A stretch of 27,419 nt of DNA from an uncultured Verrucomicrobia subdivision 3 bacterium (GTDB taxonomy: Bacteria > Verrucomicrobiota > Verrucomicrobiae > Limisphaerales > UBA11358). The stretch lies in assembly GCA_903921455.1 (NCBI GenBank), contig CAIXPZ010000184.1, positions 1 to 27,419 on the forward strand. Direction: 5' to 3'. The translations under genes and the position numbers were made by a program. Of this stretch, positions 16,473-24,999 are shown piece by piece (within the stretch, counting starts at the first letter, position 1; each line of letters starts with the position of its first letter). The notes beneath the pieces are model-generated. The model was not told the DNA's origin and made no database searches. It saw only the letters and a program-made list of their open reading frames with translations.

Positions 16473-16830
16473 GTTGGGTTTTATGCGTTTTCACGGTTTT
16501 ACCTCCCGATTTTGTAAAATGGCGAATATCCCGAAATGTGGTGGCCAAAATCACCCACAACCGCACACACAAATCCCACACACCTTCAGTCCCGTTCACT
16601 TCGTTTCATTATTTGCATCCACCAAGCCGCGCAATTGACCGTGACGGTGCGCCAGGAACCAAATGCCGACCGCACCGCCACCTTTGAGTAGGCCTCGCTG
16701 TTCACCTATGAAATCATCTTCACTCATTTCCACCGAACAGCCACACCGGCGGCTGGGCGAGTGAACTACGAGCTGTGCTGCGAGCGCCTCAGGTCTCCTG
16801 TTTTCAGTTTCAGTATCCGGTTCCAGCCTG

Positions 16831-16861
16831 ATGCTGCACCAGCATTTGCCCTGAGGGGCAA
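16831..16861. repeat. Two adjacent hairpins upstream of the H-NOX gene
   Basis: ATGCTG/CAGCAT (16831-16836 and 16840-16845) and TTGCCC/GGGCAA (16846-16851 and 16856-16861) form back-to-back short stems with loops of 3 and 4 bases. There is no T-run. They lie 120-150 bases before the H-NOX start, so they could be part of its leader or the remnant 3' end of a lost gene. Confidence 0.35.
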
Positions 16862-16938
16862 GGGATCGATTGCAAACGGGGTTTCTGTTCGTGTTGGTCC
16901 AGTTAATTTCATGTCGCAGCCTAATAATCATGGTGGCC

Positions 16939-16962
16939 AGTATGAAAAGTTCAGTTCATACT
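16939..16962 (+). promoter_or_regulatory. Candidate operator: inverted repeat before H-NOX
   Basis: AGTATGAA (16939-16946) and TTCATACT (16955-16962) are perfect 8-base inverted arms around an 8-base spacer, centred about 30 bases upstream of the ATG at 16981. It is the right size for a dimeric regulator site, and its place could block transcription or translation start. It does not match the NsrR, NorR or FNR/DNR consensus sites as I know them. Confidence 0.45.
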
Positions 16963-16980
16963 CTTCGGAATTCCTAAACT

Positions 16981-17535
16981 ATGTATGGCATGGTAAATAA
17001 AGCGGTAGAAGATATGGTGGTCTTGCGGCATGGCGAGATGGCTTGGGAACAAATCAAAACCATGGCCCGTGTGGACGTGGATGTGTTCATGAGTAATGAA
17101 TGCTATGCGGACGATATCACCTATAAGCTTGTAGGTTCCGCAAGTCAGGTTCTGAAAGTGCCGGCGGACCAAATCCTGATTGAATTTGGAGAGCACTGGG
17201 TGCTGCACACTGCGCAGGAAGGTTATGGCGGGCTGATGAATGCAGCTAGTAATTCGCTGTCGGAGTTTATGCGCAACTTGCCAAACTTTCATTCCCGAAT
17301 GACGATGGTTTTTCCCAAGTTGCAACCGCCCCATTTTGAATGCACGGAGATCACGGGGCAGTCCTTGAGACTGCATTATCATTCGCATCGGCAAGGACTC
17401 GCGCCGTTTGTGGTGGGAGTGATGCAGGGGCTGGGTAAAAAGTTCAACACGCCGGTCACGGTGTGGCAGACTACCGTAAAAGACCAGGGTGCAGACCACG
17501 ATATTTTTGAAGTGACTTGGAAAGCGATACCATGA
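16981..17535 (+). CDS. H-NOX (haem NO/oxygen-binding) sensor protein
   Basis: This 184-residue stand-alone H-NOX domain is a cytosolic haem sensor. The start MYGMVNKAVEDMV is the normal H-NOX N-terminus, so the ATG at 16981 is right. The haem-ligating histidine is H104 in NLPNFHSRM, followed by the family PxL/F region (FPKLQPPHF). The Y-x-S-x-R motif that holds the haem propionates is Y133-H-S135-H-R137. The distal tyrosine that stabilises O2 in Thermoanaerobacter H-NOX (Y140) corresponds to about P142 here, inside a GLAPFVVGV segment like that of NO-selective members. It is therefore predicted to bind NO and not O2. Its stop overlaps the next start (ATGA), which ties it to the HNOBA protein. 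An inverted repeat precedes it. Confidence 0.95.
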   Translation: MYGMVNKAVEDMVVLRHGEMAWEQIKTMARVDVDVFMSNECYADDITYKLVGSASQVLKVPADQILIEFGEHWVLHTAQEGYGGLMNAASNSLSEFMRNLPNFHSRMTMVFPKLQPPHFECTEITGQSLRLHYHSHRQGLAPFVVGVMQGLGKKFNTPVTVWQTTVKDQGADHDIFEVTWKAIP

Positions 17536-19022
17536 GTGAGGCAAAACATACAGCGAGCCTGCAAATCGGACTGCCGCCGGAGCAGTTTGCCGTCGCCTTC
17601 CCGTTTCATTTTGCGTTGGATTTAAATCTAAAATTCCTGCAGTGCGGTTCCACGCTGCGCCGCATTTGCCCGGATGTTCAGCCGGATGCGGGGTTGACTG
17701 CGATTTTCAATAGCGTTCGGCCGACGGGAGGAATCTCGCTGGAATGGGTGCGGAAAAACCTGCTACATTTCTTCCTGTTCGAGCATCGCAAGACGAAACT
17801 ATTGTTGCGTGGCGAATTCATGCCGCTGCCCGGAAAGGACGTCCTGTTATTCCTGGGTTCGCCGTGGTTTACCGATTCGTCTGAAATTGCCGCGCTGGGT
17901 CTGAAGTTCGAGGATTTTGCCATCCATGATCCAGTGGCCGACATGCTCCAAGTCTTTCAGGCAAACAAGCTCGCGCTGGCGGATGCGAAGAAGCTGGCCG
18001 ACAAGCTGACAGCCCAGCGCGCGGAATTGCGCATCGCCAACGAACGGTTGCGGCAGCAGGAGGCAGAGACGAACAAGCTCGGAATCATCGCCGCGCGCAC
18101 GGACAACGCCGTGGTGCTCACCGACGCCAAGGGCAAGGTGGTTTGGGTCAATGCCGGCTTCACGCGGCTTACGGGTTACACACTTGAGGAGACGCTTGGC
18201 AAGAGCCCCGGTTCGCTGTTGCAAGGGCCCGAGACCGACCTCGCCACAGTGAGATACATGCATAGCCAGCTGTCCAAGGGCGAAGGTTTTAAGGCTGAGA
18301 TTGTTAATTACACCAAGACCGGCCGTAAATATTGGCTGGCCAGTGAAGTGCAGCCCATTCGGGACGAAGTCGGCCAGATCATCAACTTCATGGCGATTCA
18401 GAGCGACATCACGGAACGCAAAAATTCGGAAACCCTTTTGCTCCAAACCAGCGCACTGCAACGTGCCATGCTCGAAGGCGCGGGTTACGCCATCATCGCC
18501 ACCAATACTAAAGGGATAATCCAACTTTTTAATTCAGCAGCCGAGCGAATGCTCGGATATTCCGCTGCCGAAATGGTCGGCAAACAATCACCGGAAGTTT
18601 TCCATATAGCGGAAGAAGTGGACGCTCGGGCGAAAGAACTCACCGCTGAACTGGGCCGCGAGGTGTCACCAGGCTTTGAAGCTTTCGTCGCCAAGGCCGA
18701 ACTCGGGCGGCCCGACCAGCGTGAATGGACCTACATCCGCAAGGATGGGTCACATTTTCCGGCTTTGCTTTCGGTCACAACGCTATTTGCCGAGCGCGGG
18801 AAGATTACTGGGTATCTTGGCGTGGCCTCGGATCTGACCGAGCGTAAGTGTGATGAGGAAAAATTGCGCAGCACCGTATCCGAACTTGAACGGTTCAATC
18901 GCGCGATGCTAAACCGTGAGGAGCGCGTGCTTGAATTGAAGCATGAAATCAATCAGTTGCTTGCCGCCGCCGGTCGGCCACTCGCATATCCGTCCGCACT
19001 CGATTCAAAAAAACCAACTTAA
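17532..19022 (+). CDS. HNOBA-PAS-PAS coiled-coil signalling protein without output domain
   Basis: From the ATG at 17532 the product is 496 residues. An HNOBA (haem-NO-binding-associated) domain fills about 15-160 (AFPFHFALDLNLKFLQCGST, then LRRICPD, and LLLRGEFMPLPGKDVLLFLG). A signalling helix (about 150-190) and two PAS/PAC units follow. PAS1 (about 190-300) is LOV-like in sequence (LTGYTLEETLGKSPGSLLQG, then PETDLATV) but has no flavin-binding cysteine. PAS2 covers about 310-435. The protein ends in a coiled coil (NREERVLELKHEINQLLAA). There is no kinase, GGDEF, cyclase or DNA-binding domain. HNOBA normally follows HNOB in soluble guanylate cyclase, and here it is a separate gene overlapping H-NOX by four bases. 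It probably relays H-NOX state by protein contact to the kinase encoded downstream (inference). Confidence 0.88.
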   Translation: MSEAKHTASLQIGLPPEQFAVAFPFHFALDLNLKFLQCGSTLRRICPDVQPDAGLTAIFNSVRPTGGISLEWVRKNLLHFFLFEHRKTKLLLRGEFMPLPGKDVLLFLGSPWFTDSSEIAALGLKFEDFAIHDPVADMLQVFQANKLALADAKKLADKLTAQRAELRIANERLRQQEAETNKLGIIAARTDNAVVLTDAKGKVVWVNAGFTRLTGYTLEETLGKSPGSLLQGPETDLATVRYMHSQLSKGEGFKAEIVNYTKTGRKYWLASEVQPIRDEVGQIINFMAIQSDITERKNSETLLLQTSALQRAMLEGAGYAIIATNTKGIIQLFNSAAERMLGYSAAEMVGKQSPEVFHIAEEVDARAKELTAELGREVSPGFEAFVAKAELGRPDQREWTYIRKDGSHFPALLSVTTLFAERGKITGYLGVASDLTERKCDEEKLRSTVSELERFNRAMLNREERVLELKHEINQLLAAAGRPLAYPSALDSKKPT

Positions 19023-19037
19023 AGCCTTTACTCAACA

Positions 19038-20180
19038 ATGCAAACCACCACCTGCCGCTGGACCAAAGAAACCGGTTGGAACTTTCCCGCCACCATCGTC
19101 TCGGCGCCGCAGCTGGTGCTATATTTTGGCGCGACCGCGCAACTTGATGGCGACGCACTGGCGGTGCGCGAGTTGGTGGCACGGTTTCCCAAGGCTGTCG
19201 TCTGTGGTTGCAGCACGGCTGGTGAAATCCTAGGCGGGCATGTTTTTGATGAATCCGTGGTTGCCGCGCTGGTGCAATTCAAATCCACTCACGTTCGTGC
19301 CGTGGCTGAATCCACTGATGGCATTGCCGACAGCCAAGCCGTTGGCCGCCGTGCGGCTGAGAAACTCAATATACCCGGCCTCCGCCATGTTCTCATTTTG
19401 TCCGATGGATTGTCCGTCAACGGCACGGCATTGGTTTCCGGCTTCAGTGAAATTCTCCCGACCGGTGTGGCGATTACTGGCGGCCTCGCCGGCGATGGTT
19501 CACGCTTCCAGCAGACATTTGTCGGACTGGGGGTCGAGATGAAGCGCAATCAAATTGTCGCCGTTGGATTTTATGGGCCAGATGTTGTCATCGGCTTTGG
19601 CTCGCGCGGCGGTTGGGAAGGATTCGGGCCGCGCCGACGCATCACGCGTTCGCAAGGAAACACCTTGCTGGAACTCGACGGCCAGCCGGCGCTCGCGCTT
19701 TACAAGCGTTATCTTGGTGAACGCGCCACCGGCCTGCCCGCCACGGGCCTGTTGTTCCCGCTCGAACTCACCAAGGACGCCACTGAGCAGGTGGGATTAG
19801 TGCGCACAATTCTGGCCGTGGACGAAACCAAACAATCACTGACTTTTGCTGGCGACATGCCGGAAGGCTGGTATGCCCGGTTGATGAAGGCCAGCGGTGA
19901 TCAACTTGTGGATGGCGCGGCCAACGCCGGCAGCGATGCCGCCTTAAAAACCAGTGCCGCCGGTTCGTCACTGGCCATTCTGGTTAGTTGTGTCGGCCGC
20001 CGACTGGTGCTTGGTCAGCGCATTGAAGAAGAGTTGGAAGCCGTCATTCGCTCGTTGCCCGCGAACACCGAGGCCATCGGATTTTATTCCTACGGCGAGG
20101 CTTGCCCGCCGGCCGGCAGCAAGGCGAGCGAACTGCATAATCAGACCATGACCATCACCATCATCGGCGAATTTGGCTGA
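19038..20180 (+). CDS. FIST-domain protein, candidate NosP-type NO sensor
   Basis: The 380-residue protein has FIST_N (about 25-215) and FIST_C (about 220-365). FIST_N features include [40 protein letters not shown] and [24 protein letters not shown] features include LARCL-like sensor strands, [29 protein letters not shown] and the family-typical LHNQTMT near the end. FIST proteins are sensor inputs for phosphorelays. A characterised subfamily, NosP (Pseudomonas aeruginosa), binds haem and NO and controls a neighbouring hybrid kinase. Whether this protein binds haem cannot be read directly. It starts 15 bases after the HNOBA gene and ends 1 base before a hybrid kinase gene, which is the arrangement typical of NosP loci. 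Confidence 0.88.
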   Translation: MQTTTCRWTKETGWNFPATIVSAPQLVLYFGATAQLDGDALAVRELVARFPKAVVCGCSTAGEILGGHVFDESVVAALVQFKSTHVRAVAESTDGIADSQAVGRRAAEKLNIPGLRHVLILSDGLSVNGTALVSGFSEILPTGVAITGGLAGDGSRFQQTFVGLGVEMKRNQIVAVGFYGPDVVIGFGSRGGWEGFGPRRRITRSQGNTLLELDGQPALALYKRYLGERATGLPATGLLFPLELTKDATEQVGLVRTILAVDETKQSLTFAGDMPEGWYARLMKASGDQLVDGAANAGSDAALKTSAAGSSLAILVSCVGRRLVLGQRIEEELEAVIRSLPANTEAIGFYSYGEACPPAGSKASELHNQTMTITIIGEFG

Positions 20181-20181
20181 A

Positions 20182-22860
20182 ATGAACCTGCTGCTCCAGC
20201 GTCAGTTGCGCAAACACCTCGCCGGTCGTCCGCAAAACGACCCGGAGATGCTGGCGTTCCTGGCGGCAGTGGATGCGGCTTACAACGAACTGGAAGAAGA
20301 TAAAAAATTTCTCTCGCATACACTCGAAGTCGCCTCGCTGGAACTGACCGAGGCGAATGAACGACTTCGGCGCGAAGCTGAAAGTCAGGTCCGACGCATC
20401 AGTGATTTCTTCGAGCAGACGCTCGACCTGCAGCCCAACATCATCTTTCGTTGCCGGAAAGTGGGTGATGAATTTCAAGTTCTGCTCGCGCGCGGCGGAT
20501 TGCTGCACCGCCTCGGTTTACGCTGGGAACAAATCGAACAAGGCGGTCTCAAGACACTGGTGCCGGATGTGACCAAGAAGGATTACTTTGAGCGCGCCTG
20601 GCAGGGGGTCGACCAACGTTTTGAGCTGGAGCTGCCACATTTGAATCTGGTTTGCCAGGTTGCGGTTCATCCGCTTCGTGAAGATGGCTATGTGGTGGAG
20701 CTGATCGGCATTATCGCCAACGTCACGGCGCAAAAGCTGGTTGAGGAAAAACTCCGGCAAACTTCCAACGACGTCACCCGCCGTGCGCAAGAGCTGGAGC
20801 AGAACCGTCGGGTGATGTTGAGCATGATTGAAGACCTTGACCAGTCGCGGGCCAACGTCGAACACGAGCGGGATCGCGCCAACATTATGGCCGAGGAGGC
20901 CGGGGCCGCCAATCGGGCCAAGAGCGATTTTCTGGCGATGATGAGCCATGAAATCCGCACTCCGATGAACGGCGTGATTGGCATGGCTGACTTGCTTCGG
21001 CAAACCGAACTAAATCCGCGCCAGCGCGAATTGGCGGATGCCGTTTCGCAAAGCGGTTTAGTCATGATCGAGATCATTAACGACGTGCTCGACTTCTCAA
21101 AGATCGAGGCGGGGCAGCTGGTTATTTCTTCCGAAGAATTTGTCCTGCGCTCGCTGGTTGACGGGGTGCTGGAAGTCGTTTCGCACCGGGCCCTGGAGAA
21201 GGGGCTGGCGCTCGCCGGCATCGTTCATCATGACATTCCAGAACGCCTGATTGGCGACCCGGCACGACTGCGGCAGGTTTTATTAAACCTCGTCAGTAAC
21301 GCGGTCAAATTCACCGATTGCGGCGAAGTCAGTCTGCGCGTTTCAAAAATCGGCGCGGTTTCCGGCGTCGTTCAGTTGCGGTTTGAAATCCGCGACACCG
21401 GCGTCGGCTTGACCGGCGAACAGGTCAAAAAACTTTTCAATCCGTTTGTGCAGGTGGATTCTTCTTCGACCCGCCGATTTGAGGGCACCGGCCTCGGACT
21501 TGCCATCTCACGCCGCCTAGTCGAAAAGATGGGTGGCACGCTTGGCGTCGCGAGCCAGCCTCAAGTCGGGTCCAACTTTTGGGTAGAGATGTCACTGGTG
21601 CCCGCGAGTGGTAAACCGGCAGAGATTAGTCATCCCAACGTGGCCTTGGCCCGTGTGCTGGTCGCGACGCAACATCCATTGGAAGCGGAATCACTGTCAG
21701 AATATCTCCAATGCTGGGGCATCAAACCGAATTTTGTGGAAAGTTGTGACGCGTTACTGGTGCAGGTAAATGAACTCACCGCCGCCGGCTGTCGCCCGCA
21801 ATTGATTGTTGTGGACGATGATTTACTGGTGGCCGCCGATCCCGCCGTGCGGGTGGAATTGGCAGCGCATACGCAAGGAATGCATCGCATACTGCTCGCC
21901 AACGCCATCGCAGCGATGGCGAACGAGGACACCAACATCCAGATTTTTCACAACGTTTTCCTCAAGCCTATCAAGGCTTCGCAATTATTTGACAGCGTGG
22001 CGGAGGCGGTTGAAGGCCGCATTGCCAGCGCCGTGCGCAAACGCGGTCTGCACACCGCTGGATCTTCGCAGCCCAAACCCGACATTGCGTCTTTGCGCAT
22101 ATTGCTGGCCGAGGATCACCCCACCAATCGCCGACTTTGTGAATTAGTGCTGGAGAGCTTTGGGCAGCGTGCCGATATCGCGGTGAATGGCCGTGAAGCT
22201 TTGCGGCGGGTGGAAATGCAGCCTTATGATGTCATCCTGATGGATTGCCACATGCCGGAATTAGACGGCTACGACGCCACGCGCGCCATCCGTGAATGGG
22301 AACAAAAAAAAACCGGAATTCACCGGCCCTACATCATCGCTTTGACCGCGAATGCGCTTGCCGGCGAACGCGAGCGTTGCCTCGCTGCGGGCATGGACGA
22401 TTATATCACCAAGCCGTTCACTGCACTGCAACTGGAACGGGTGATCACCCGCAGCTTGAATCGCGCGGCTCCGGCTGAAGCTGACCCGCAAGCTGGTGCC
22501 GCCATCGAATCGTTGCTGTTCGACGTGAAGCGGCTGGATCAACTCTGCAAAGACTTGGACGACGACGGAGTATGTGCCATCGTGCGAGATTTTCTGGCGG
22601 AGTTTCCGGGGCAGGTGATTCAGTTGCAGAAACTCGCCGGATCGGCGCAGTGGGAGGAATTTGCCGGCCTGGCCCATTCGATGCAGGGCATCACGTCATC
22701 ACTCGGGTTGGGTATCGTGCCGGCAAAGTTACGCGAGTTAGAAGCGGCTGCCCGCGCGCAACCATCGGAATCTATACGCCCGTCATTATCAGCGCTGAAT
22801 AAGGCGGCGGATGAATCCGTAACCGTCCTGAACGCCTGGTTAACGGCTCACACACATTAG
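20182..22860 (+). CDS. Cytosolic hybrid histidine kinase with receivers and HPt
   Basis: From the ATG at 20182 the product is 892 residues with no membrane segment. Order: N-terminal [10 protein letters not shown] and a coiled coil (about 30-75, [20 protein letters not shown]) of the kind seen in kinases next to FIST genes; a PAS-like domain (about 75-190); coiled coil; HisKA with the phospho-acceptor H256 in MMSHEIRTP; HATPase (about 355-475) with [15 protein letters not shown] and GTGLGLAIS; a degenerate receiver (about 490-610) lacking the first acidic pair but keeping a KP; a full receiver (about 635-755) with D688 in [12 protein letters not shown] and ITKPF; and an HPt domain (about 775-885) with H832 in LAHSMQG. 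It could run a complete His-Asp-His relay within one chain. The final partner receiver is not in the window. It lies 1 base after FIST and 4 bases before the next kinase. Confidence 0.93.
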   Translation: MNLLLQRQLRKHLAGRPQNDPEMLAFLAAVDAAYNELEEDKKFLSHTLEVASLELTEANERLRREAESQVRRISDFFEQTLDLQPNIIFRCRKVGDEFQVLLARGGLLHRLGLRWEQIEQGGLKTLVPDVTKKDYFERAWQGVDQRFELELPHLNLVCQVAVHPLREDGYVVELIGIIANVTAQKLVEEKLRQTSNDVTRRAQELEQNRRVMLSMIEDLDQSRANVEHERDRANIMAEEAGAANRAKSDFLAMMSHEIRTPMNGVIGMADLLRQTELNPRQRELADAVSQSGLVMIEIINDVLDFSKIEAGQLVISSEEFVLRSLVDGVLEVVSHRALEKGLALAGIVHHDIPERLIGDPARLRQVLLNLVSNAVKFTDCGEVSLRVSKIGAVSGVVQLRFEIRDTGVGLTGEQVKKLFNPFVQVDSSSTRRFEGTGLGLAISRRLVEKMGGTLGVASQPQVGSNFWVEMSLVPASGKPAEISHPNVALARVLVATQHPLEAESLSEYLQCWGIKPNFVESCDALLVQVNELTAAGCRPQLIVVDDDLLVAADPAVRVELAAHTQGMHRILLANAIAAMANEDTNIQIFHNVFLKPIKASQLFDSVAEAVEGRIASAVRKRGLHTAGSSQPKPDIASLRILLAEDHPTNRRLCELVLESFGQRADIAVNGREALRRVEMQPYDVILMDCHMPELDGYDATRAIREWEQKKTGIHRPYIIALTANALAGERERCLAAGMDDYITKPFTALQLERVITRSLNRAAPAEADPQAGAAIESLLFDVKRLDQLCKDLDDDGVCAIVRDFLAEFPGQVIQLQKLAGSAQWEEFAGLAHSMQGITSSLGLGIVPAKLRELEAAARAQPSESIRPSLSALNKAADESVTVLNAWLTAHTH

Positions 22861-22864
22861 GACT

Positions 22865-24988
22865 ATGACGCAAATCATCATCAACCAACTAGATTATCTA
22901 CAGCTCTTCTGCGGGTTGAACTGGCTGTTGCTGATAGTAGTCATTCGCGCCGGGAACTGGGGGCAAAGGCATTGGTTGAATTCCAAAGTATTTGCCATCG
23001 TGATTGGCCTGATCATTATTTTCCATGGCTGGGAAGCGCTGACAATCTCCAATGTTAGCGATCCACTTATGGGTGTTTCCGCCTGGGCCTGGCTCATGGT
23101 TAGCCAGAGTATGGGGTTGATATTTTTAGTGATCGGTGCTTGGTGGTTTTCCCCGCGCTGCCGGACGGCGCGGATGGCCGGGGGCATGCGTAAAGATGCT
23201 ACCCTTTGGCTAATCATTTTCTTTAGCGTGCTGATGCTGACCGGCTTGGGCGCAACGAAGTGGCATGAGCATCAGCGGCAGGCGACCCTCCGGAAAGAAT
23301 TGATCGCCCGGGCGCGGATCGCGACGGCGGCGGTTGATGAGTTTCTGCTTAAGAATTTGAAAGGGGCCGAGGAGGATTTGAATTCTCCGGCATACCAGCG
23401 ACTCAAGACCCAATTGATGGAGTTGGACGCTTATAGTCAGGATTGCCGGTTTGCTTATATCTGTTGCCAGCGCGGTGGTGAAATTATCTTTGTGGCCGAC
23501 TCAGAGCCGACGAATTCTAAAGATTATTCACCACCAGGACAGGTTTACACGGAGGCGAGCATTGGCCTGAAGCGTGCTTTGAGCAATCAGGTCGAAGTTT
23601 GTGAAGGGCCGACTCCGGACCGCTGGGGCAATTGGGTTTCCGGTTACGCGCCGCTTCCATTGAGCTGGCCGGGGGCGCCGAAAGCGGTGTTCGGATTTGA
23701 TATTGATGCTCGCGATTGGCAGAGCCAGTTGCGGCGTGAACGTGCCACCCCATTGGTGACGATGGTGTTGGTGGTGTCACTTTTTTTTGTGCTCTTTATC
23801 GCCTATCAAAAATTGGAGGACAGCCTGGCTGAAGCTCGCAAGCTCGCTGCTGATGCCGAGGTGGCCAACCGGGCCAAGAGCGATTTTCTCGCGACCATGA
23901 GCCATGAAATCCGCACGCCAATGAATGGCATTCTTGGCATGACTGAATTGCTGCAAGGCACCCGGCTTGATGCCCGGCAGCGTGAGCTGGCGGAAACCGT
24001 CCTGAACAGTGGACGTTCACTGCTTGCTATCATCAATGACATCCTGGATTTTTCAAAAATTGAGGCCGGCAAACTTACCCTGACCAGCGAGGAATTTGCA
24101 TTGCGAAATATCGTTCAATCGGTCGTTGCCCAAGTTGCGCAATCCAATCCCACCAAAGCCGTAATGGTCACAGCCGATGTGGAAAGGAACGTCTCCGCCG
24201 AATTTCGCGGTGACGCTGGCCGTATGCGCCAGATCCTTTTAAACCTCGTGGGCAACGGTTTCAAGTTCACCGAAATCGGAACAGTCCTGATCCGGGTGCG
24301 GCAACTGGACATCGTTGAAAATATGGCCCGTTTGCGGTTTGAAGTAAGGGATACCGGACCAGGCATTCCCGAAGCGCTCCGGCCCCAAATCTTCAGACCC
24401 TTTCATCAGGAAGATTCCTCGTCGTCAAGACGGCATGGTGGCACAGGCCTCGGTCTTGCCATCTGTCATCGACTGGTGGAACTGATGGCGGGTCAAATCG
24501 GTTTTGAAAGTGTGCCCGGCAAGGGTGCCAAGTTTTGGTATGAAATTAGCTTGCCCATCGTGGCCAGAAAATCCAACACCCAAAATTTCGTCGGGCTGGC
24601 GCCGATGACGAAGCGCGTATTTCTCGGCATGAGCCACGCCATCAACCGCCGGCTTACCTTGTTGTCTCTCCAAAAACTGGGCTGTCAGGCGGAGGGCTTT
24701 GGCTCCGCGGCCGAACTGTTGGACCGGATGAAATCACAAACCTGCGAAGTGCTGCTCTTGGAACGCGAGTTGCCGGATCAAAATGGATTGGAGCTGACCA
24801 AACACATTCGGCAGGCTGAAAATTCCGGCACAAAAGCACATCGCATTATCGGATTGTCGACGACCGGCTCGGCAGAAGGCCAGCGGGCCTGGCTTGAGGC
24901 CGGTGCCAACGCGGTGTTGGTCACGCCATATACGCTAGCCCAGCTTGGCGAGATTCTGAGTACCACAGACGGGGCTCGGTCCGGATAG
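22865..24988 (+). CDS. Membrane sensor histidine kinase with non-phosphorylatable receiver
   Basis: The 707-residue protein has four predicted N-terminal membrane helices (about 11-28, 43-60, 73-95, 113-131). An extracytoplasmic Cache/PAS-like sensor (about 135-295) contains [32 protein letters not shown] and [15 protein letters not shown] fifth helix follows (about 297-316). HisKA has H347 in [12 protein letters not shown]. HATPase (about 395-560) carries [17 protein letters not shown] and GTGLGLAIC. The C-terminal receiver (about 580-695) has lost its active site: the acidic pair reads SH in [10 protein letters not shown], the phospho-acceptor Asp is E633 in [13 protein letters not shown], and the conserved lysine is missing (VTPY). 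The Glu could mimic a phosphorylated state. It follows the hybrid kinase by 4 bases. The kinase may phosphorylate the receiver of the hybrid kinase (inference). Confidence 0.92.
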   Translation: MTQIIINQLDYLQLFCGLNWLLLIVVIRAGNWGQRHWLNSKVFAIVIGLIIIFHGWEALTISNVSDPLMGVSAWAWLMVSQSMGLIFLVIGAWWFSPRCRTARMAGGMRKDATLWLIIFFSVLMLTGLGATKWHEHQRQATLRKELIARARIATAAVDEFLLKNLKGAEEDLNSPAYQRLKTQLMELDAYSQDCRFAYICCQRGGEIIFVADSEPTNSKDYSPPGQVYTEASIGLKRALSNQVEVCEGPTPDRWGNWVSGYAPLPLSWPGAPKAVFGFDIDARDWQSQLRRERATPLVTMVLVVSLFFVLFIAYQKLEDSLAEARKLAADAEVANRAKSDFLATMSHEIRTPMNGILGMTELLQGTRLDARQRELAETVLNSGRSLLAIINDILDFSKIEAGKLTLTSEEFALRNIVQSVVAQVAQSNPTKAVMVTADVERNVSAEFRGDAGRMRQILLNLVGNGFKFTEIGTVLIRVRQLDIVENMARLRFEVRDTGPGIPEALRPQIFRPFHQEDSSSSRRHGGTGLGLAICHRLVELMAGQIGFESVPGKGAKFWYEISLPIVARKSNTQNFVGLAPMTKRVFLGMSHAINRRLTLLSLQKLGCQAEGFGSAAELLDRMKSQTCEVLLLERELPDQNGLELTKHIRQAENSGTKAHRIIGLSTTGSAEGQRAWLEAGANAVLVTPYTLAQLGEILSTTDGARSG

Positions 24989-24999
24989 GCATTTAAAAA

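Larger units (their letters stand above)
16473..16980. other. Non-coding or degraded region between tRNA-fMet and the NO-sensing operon
   Basis: No convincing gene is seen in these 508 bases, and the first half looks less GC-rich than the flanking coding regions. A short plus-strand reading frame ending at a TAG at about 16690 encodes a tail containing LTVTVRQEPNADRTATFE. It may be the end of a decayed gene, with no recognised family. A 111-codon minus-strand frame at 16596-16931 has no family resemblance. Paired hairpins at 16831-16861 and an inverted repeat at 16939-16962 are listed separately. A position directly 3' of a tRNA is a classic integration site, but no integrase or repeat of the tRNA 3' end was recognised. 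Confidence 0.45.

Noticed and set aside
16596..16931. 111-codon minus-strand frame between the tRNA and H-NOX
   Set aside because: No family resemblance, no ribosome site and mixed composition. It could be part of a decayed gene but is not supported as a CDS.
18100..18420. LOV photoreceptor domain in the HNOBA-PAS protein
   Set aside because: The PAS looks LOV-like, but the cysteine needed for the flavin adduct is absent (GKSPGS in place of GRNCRF).
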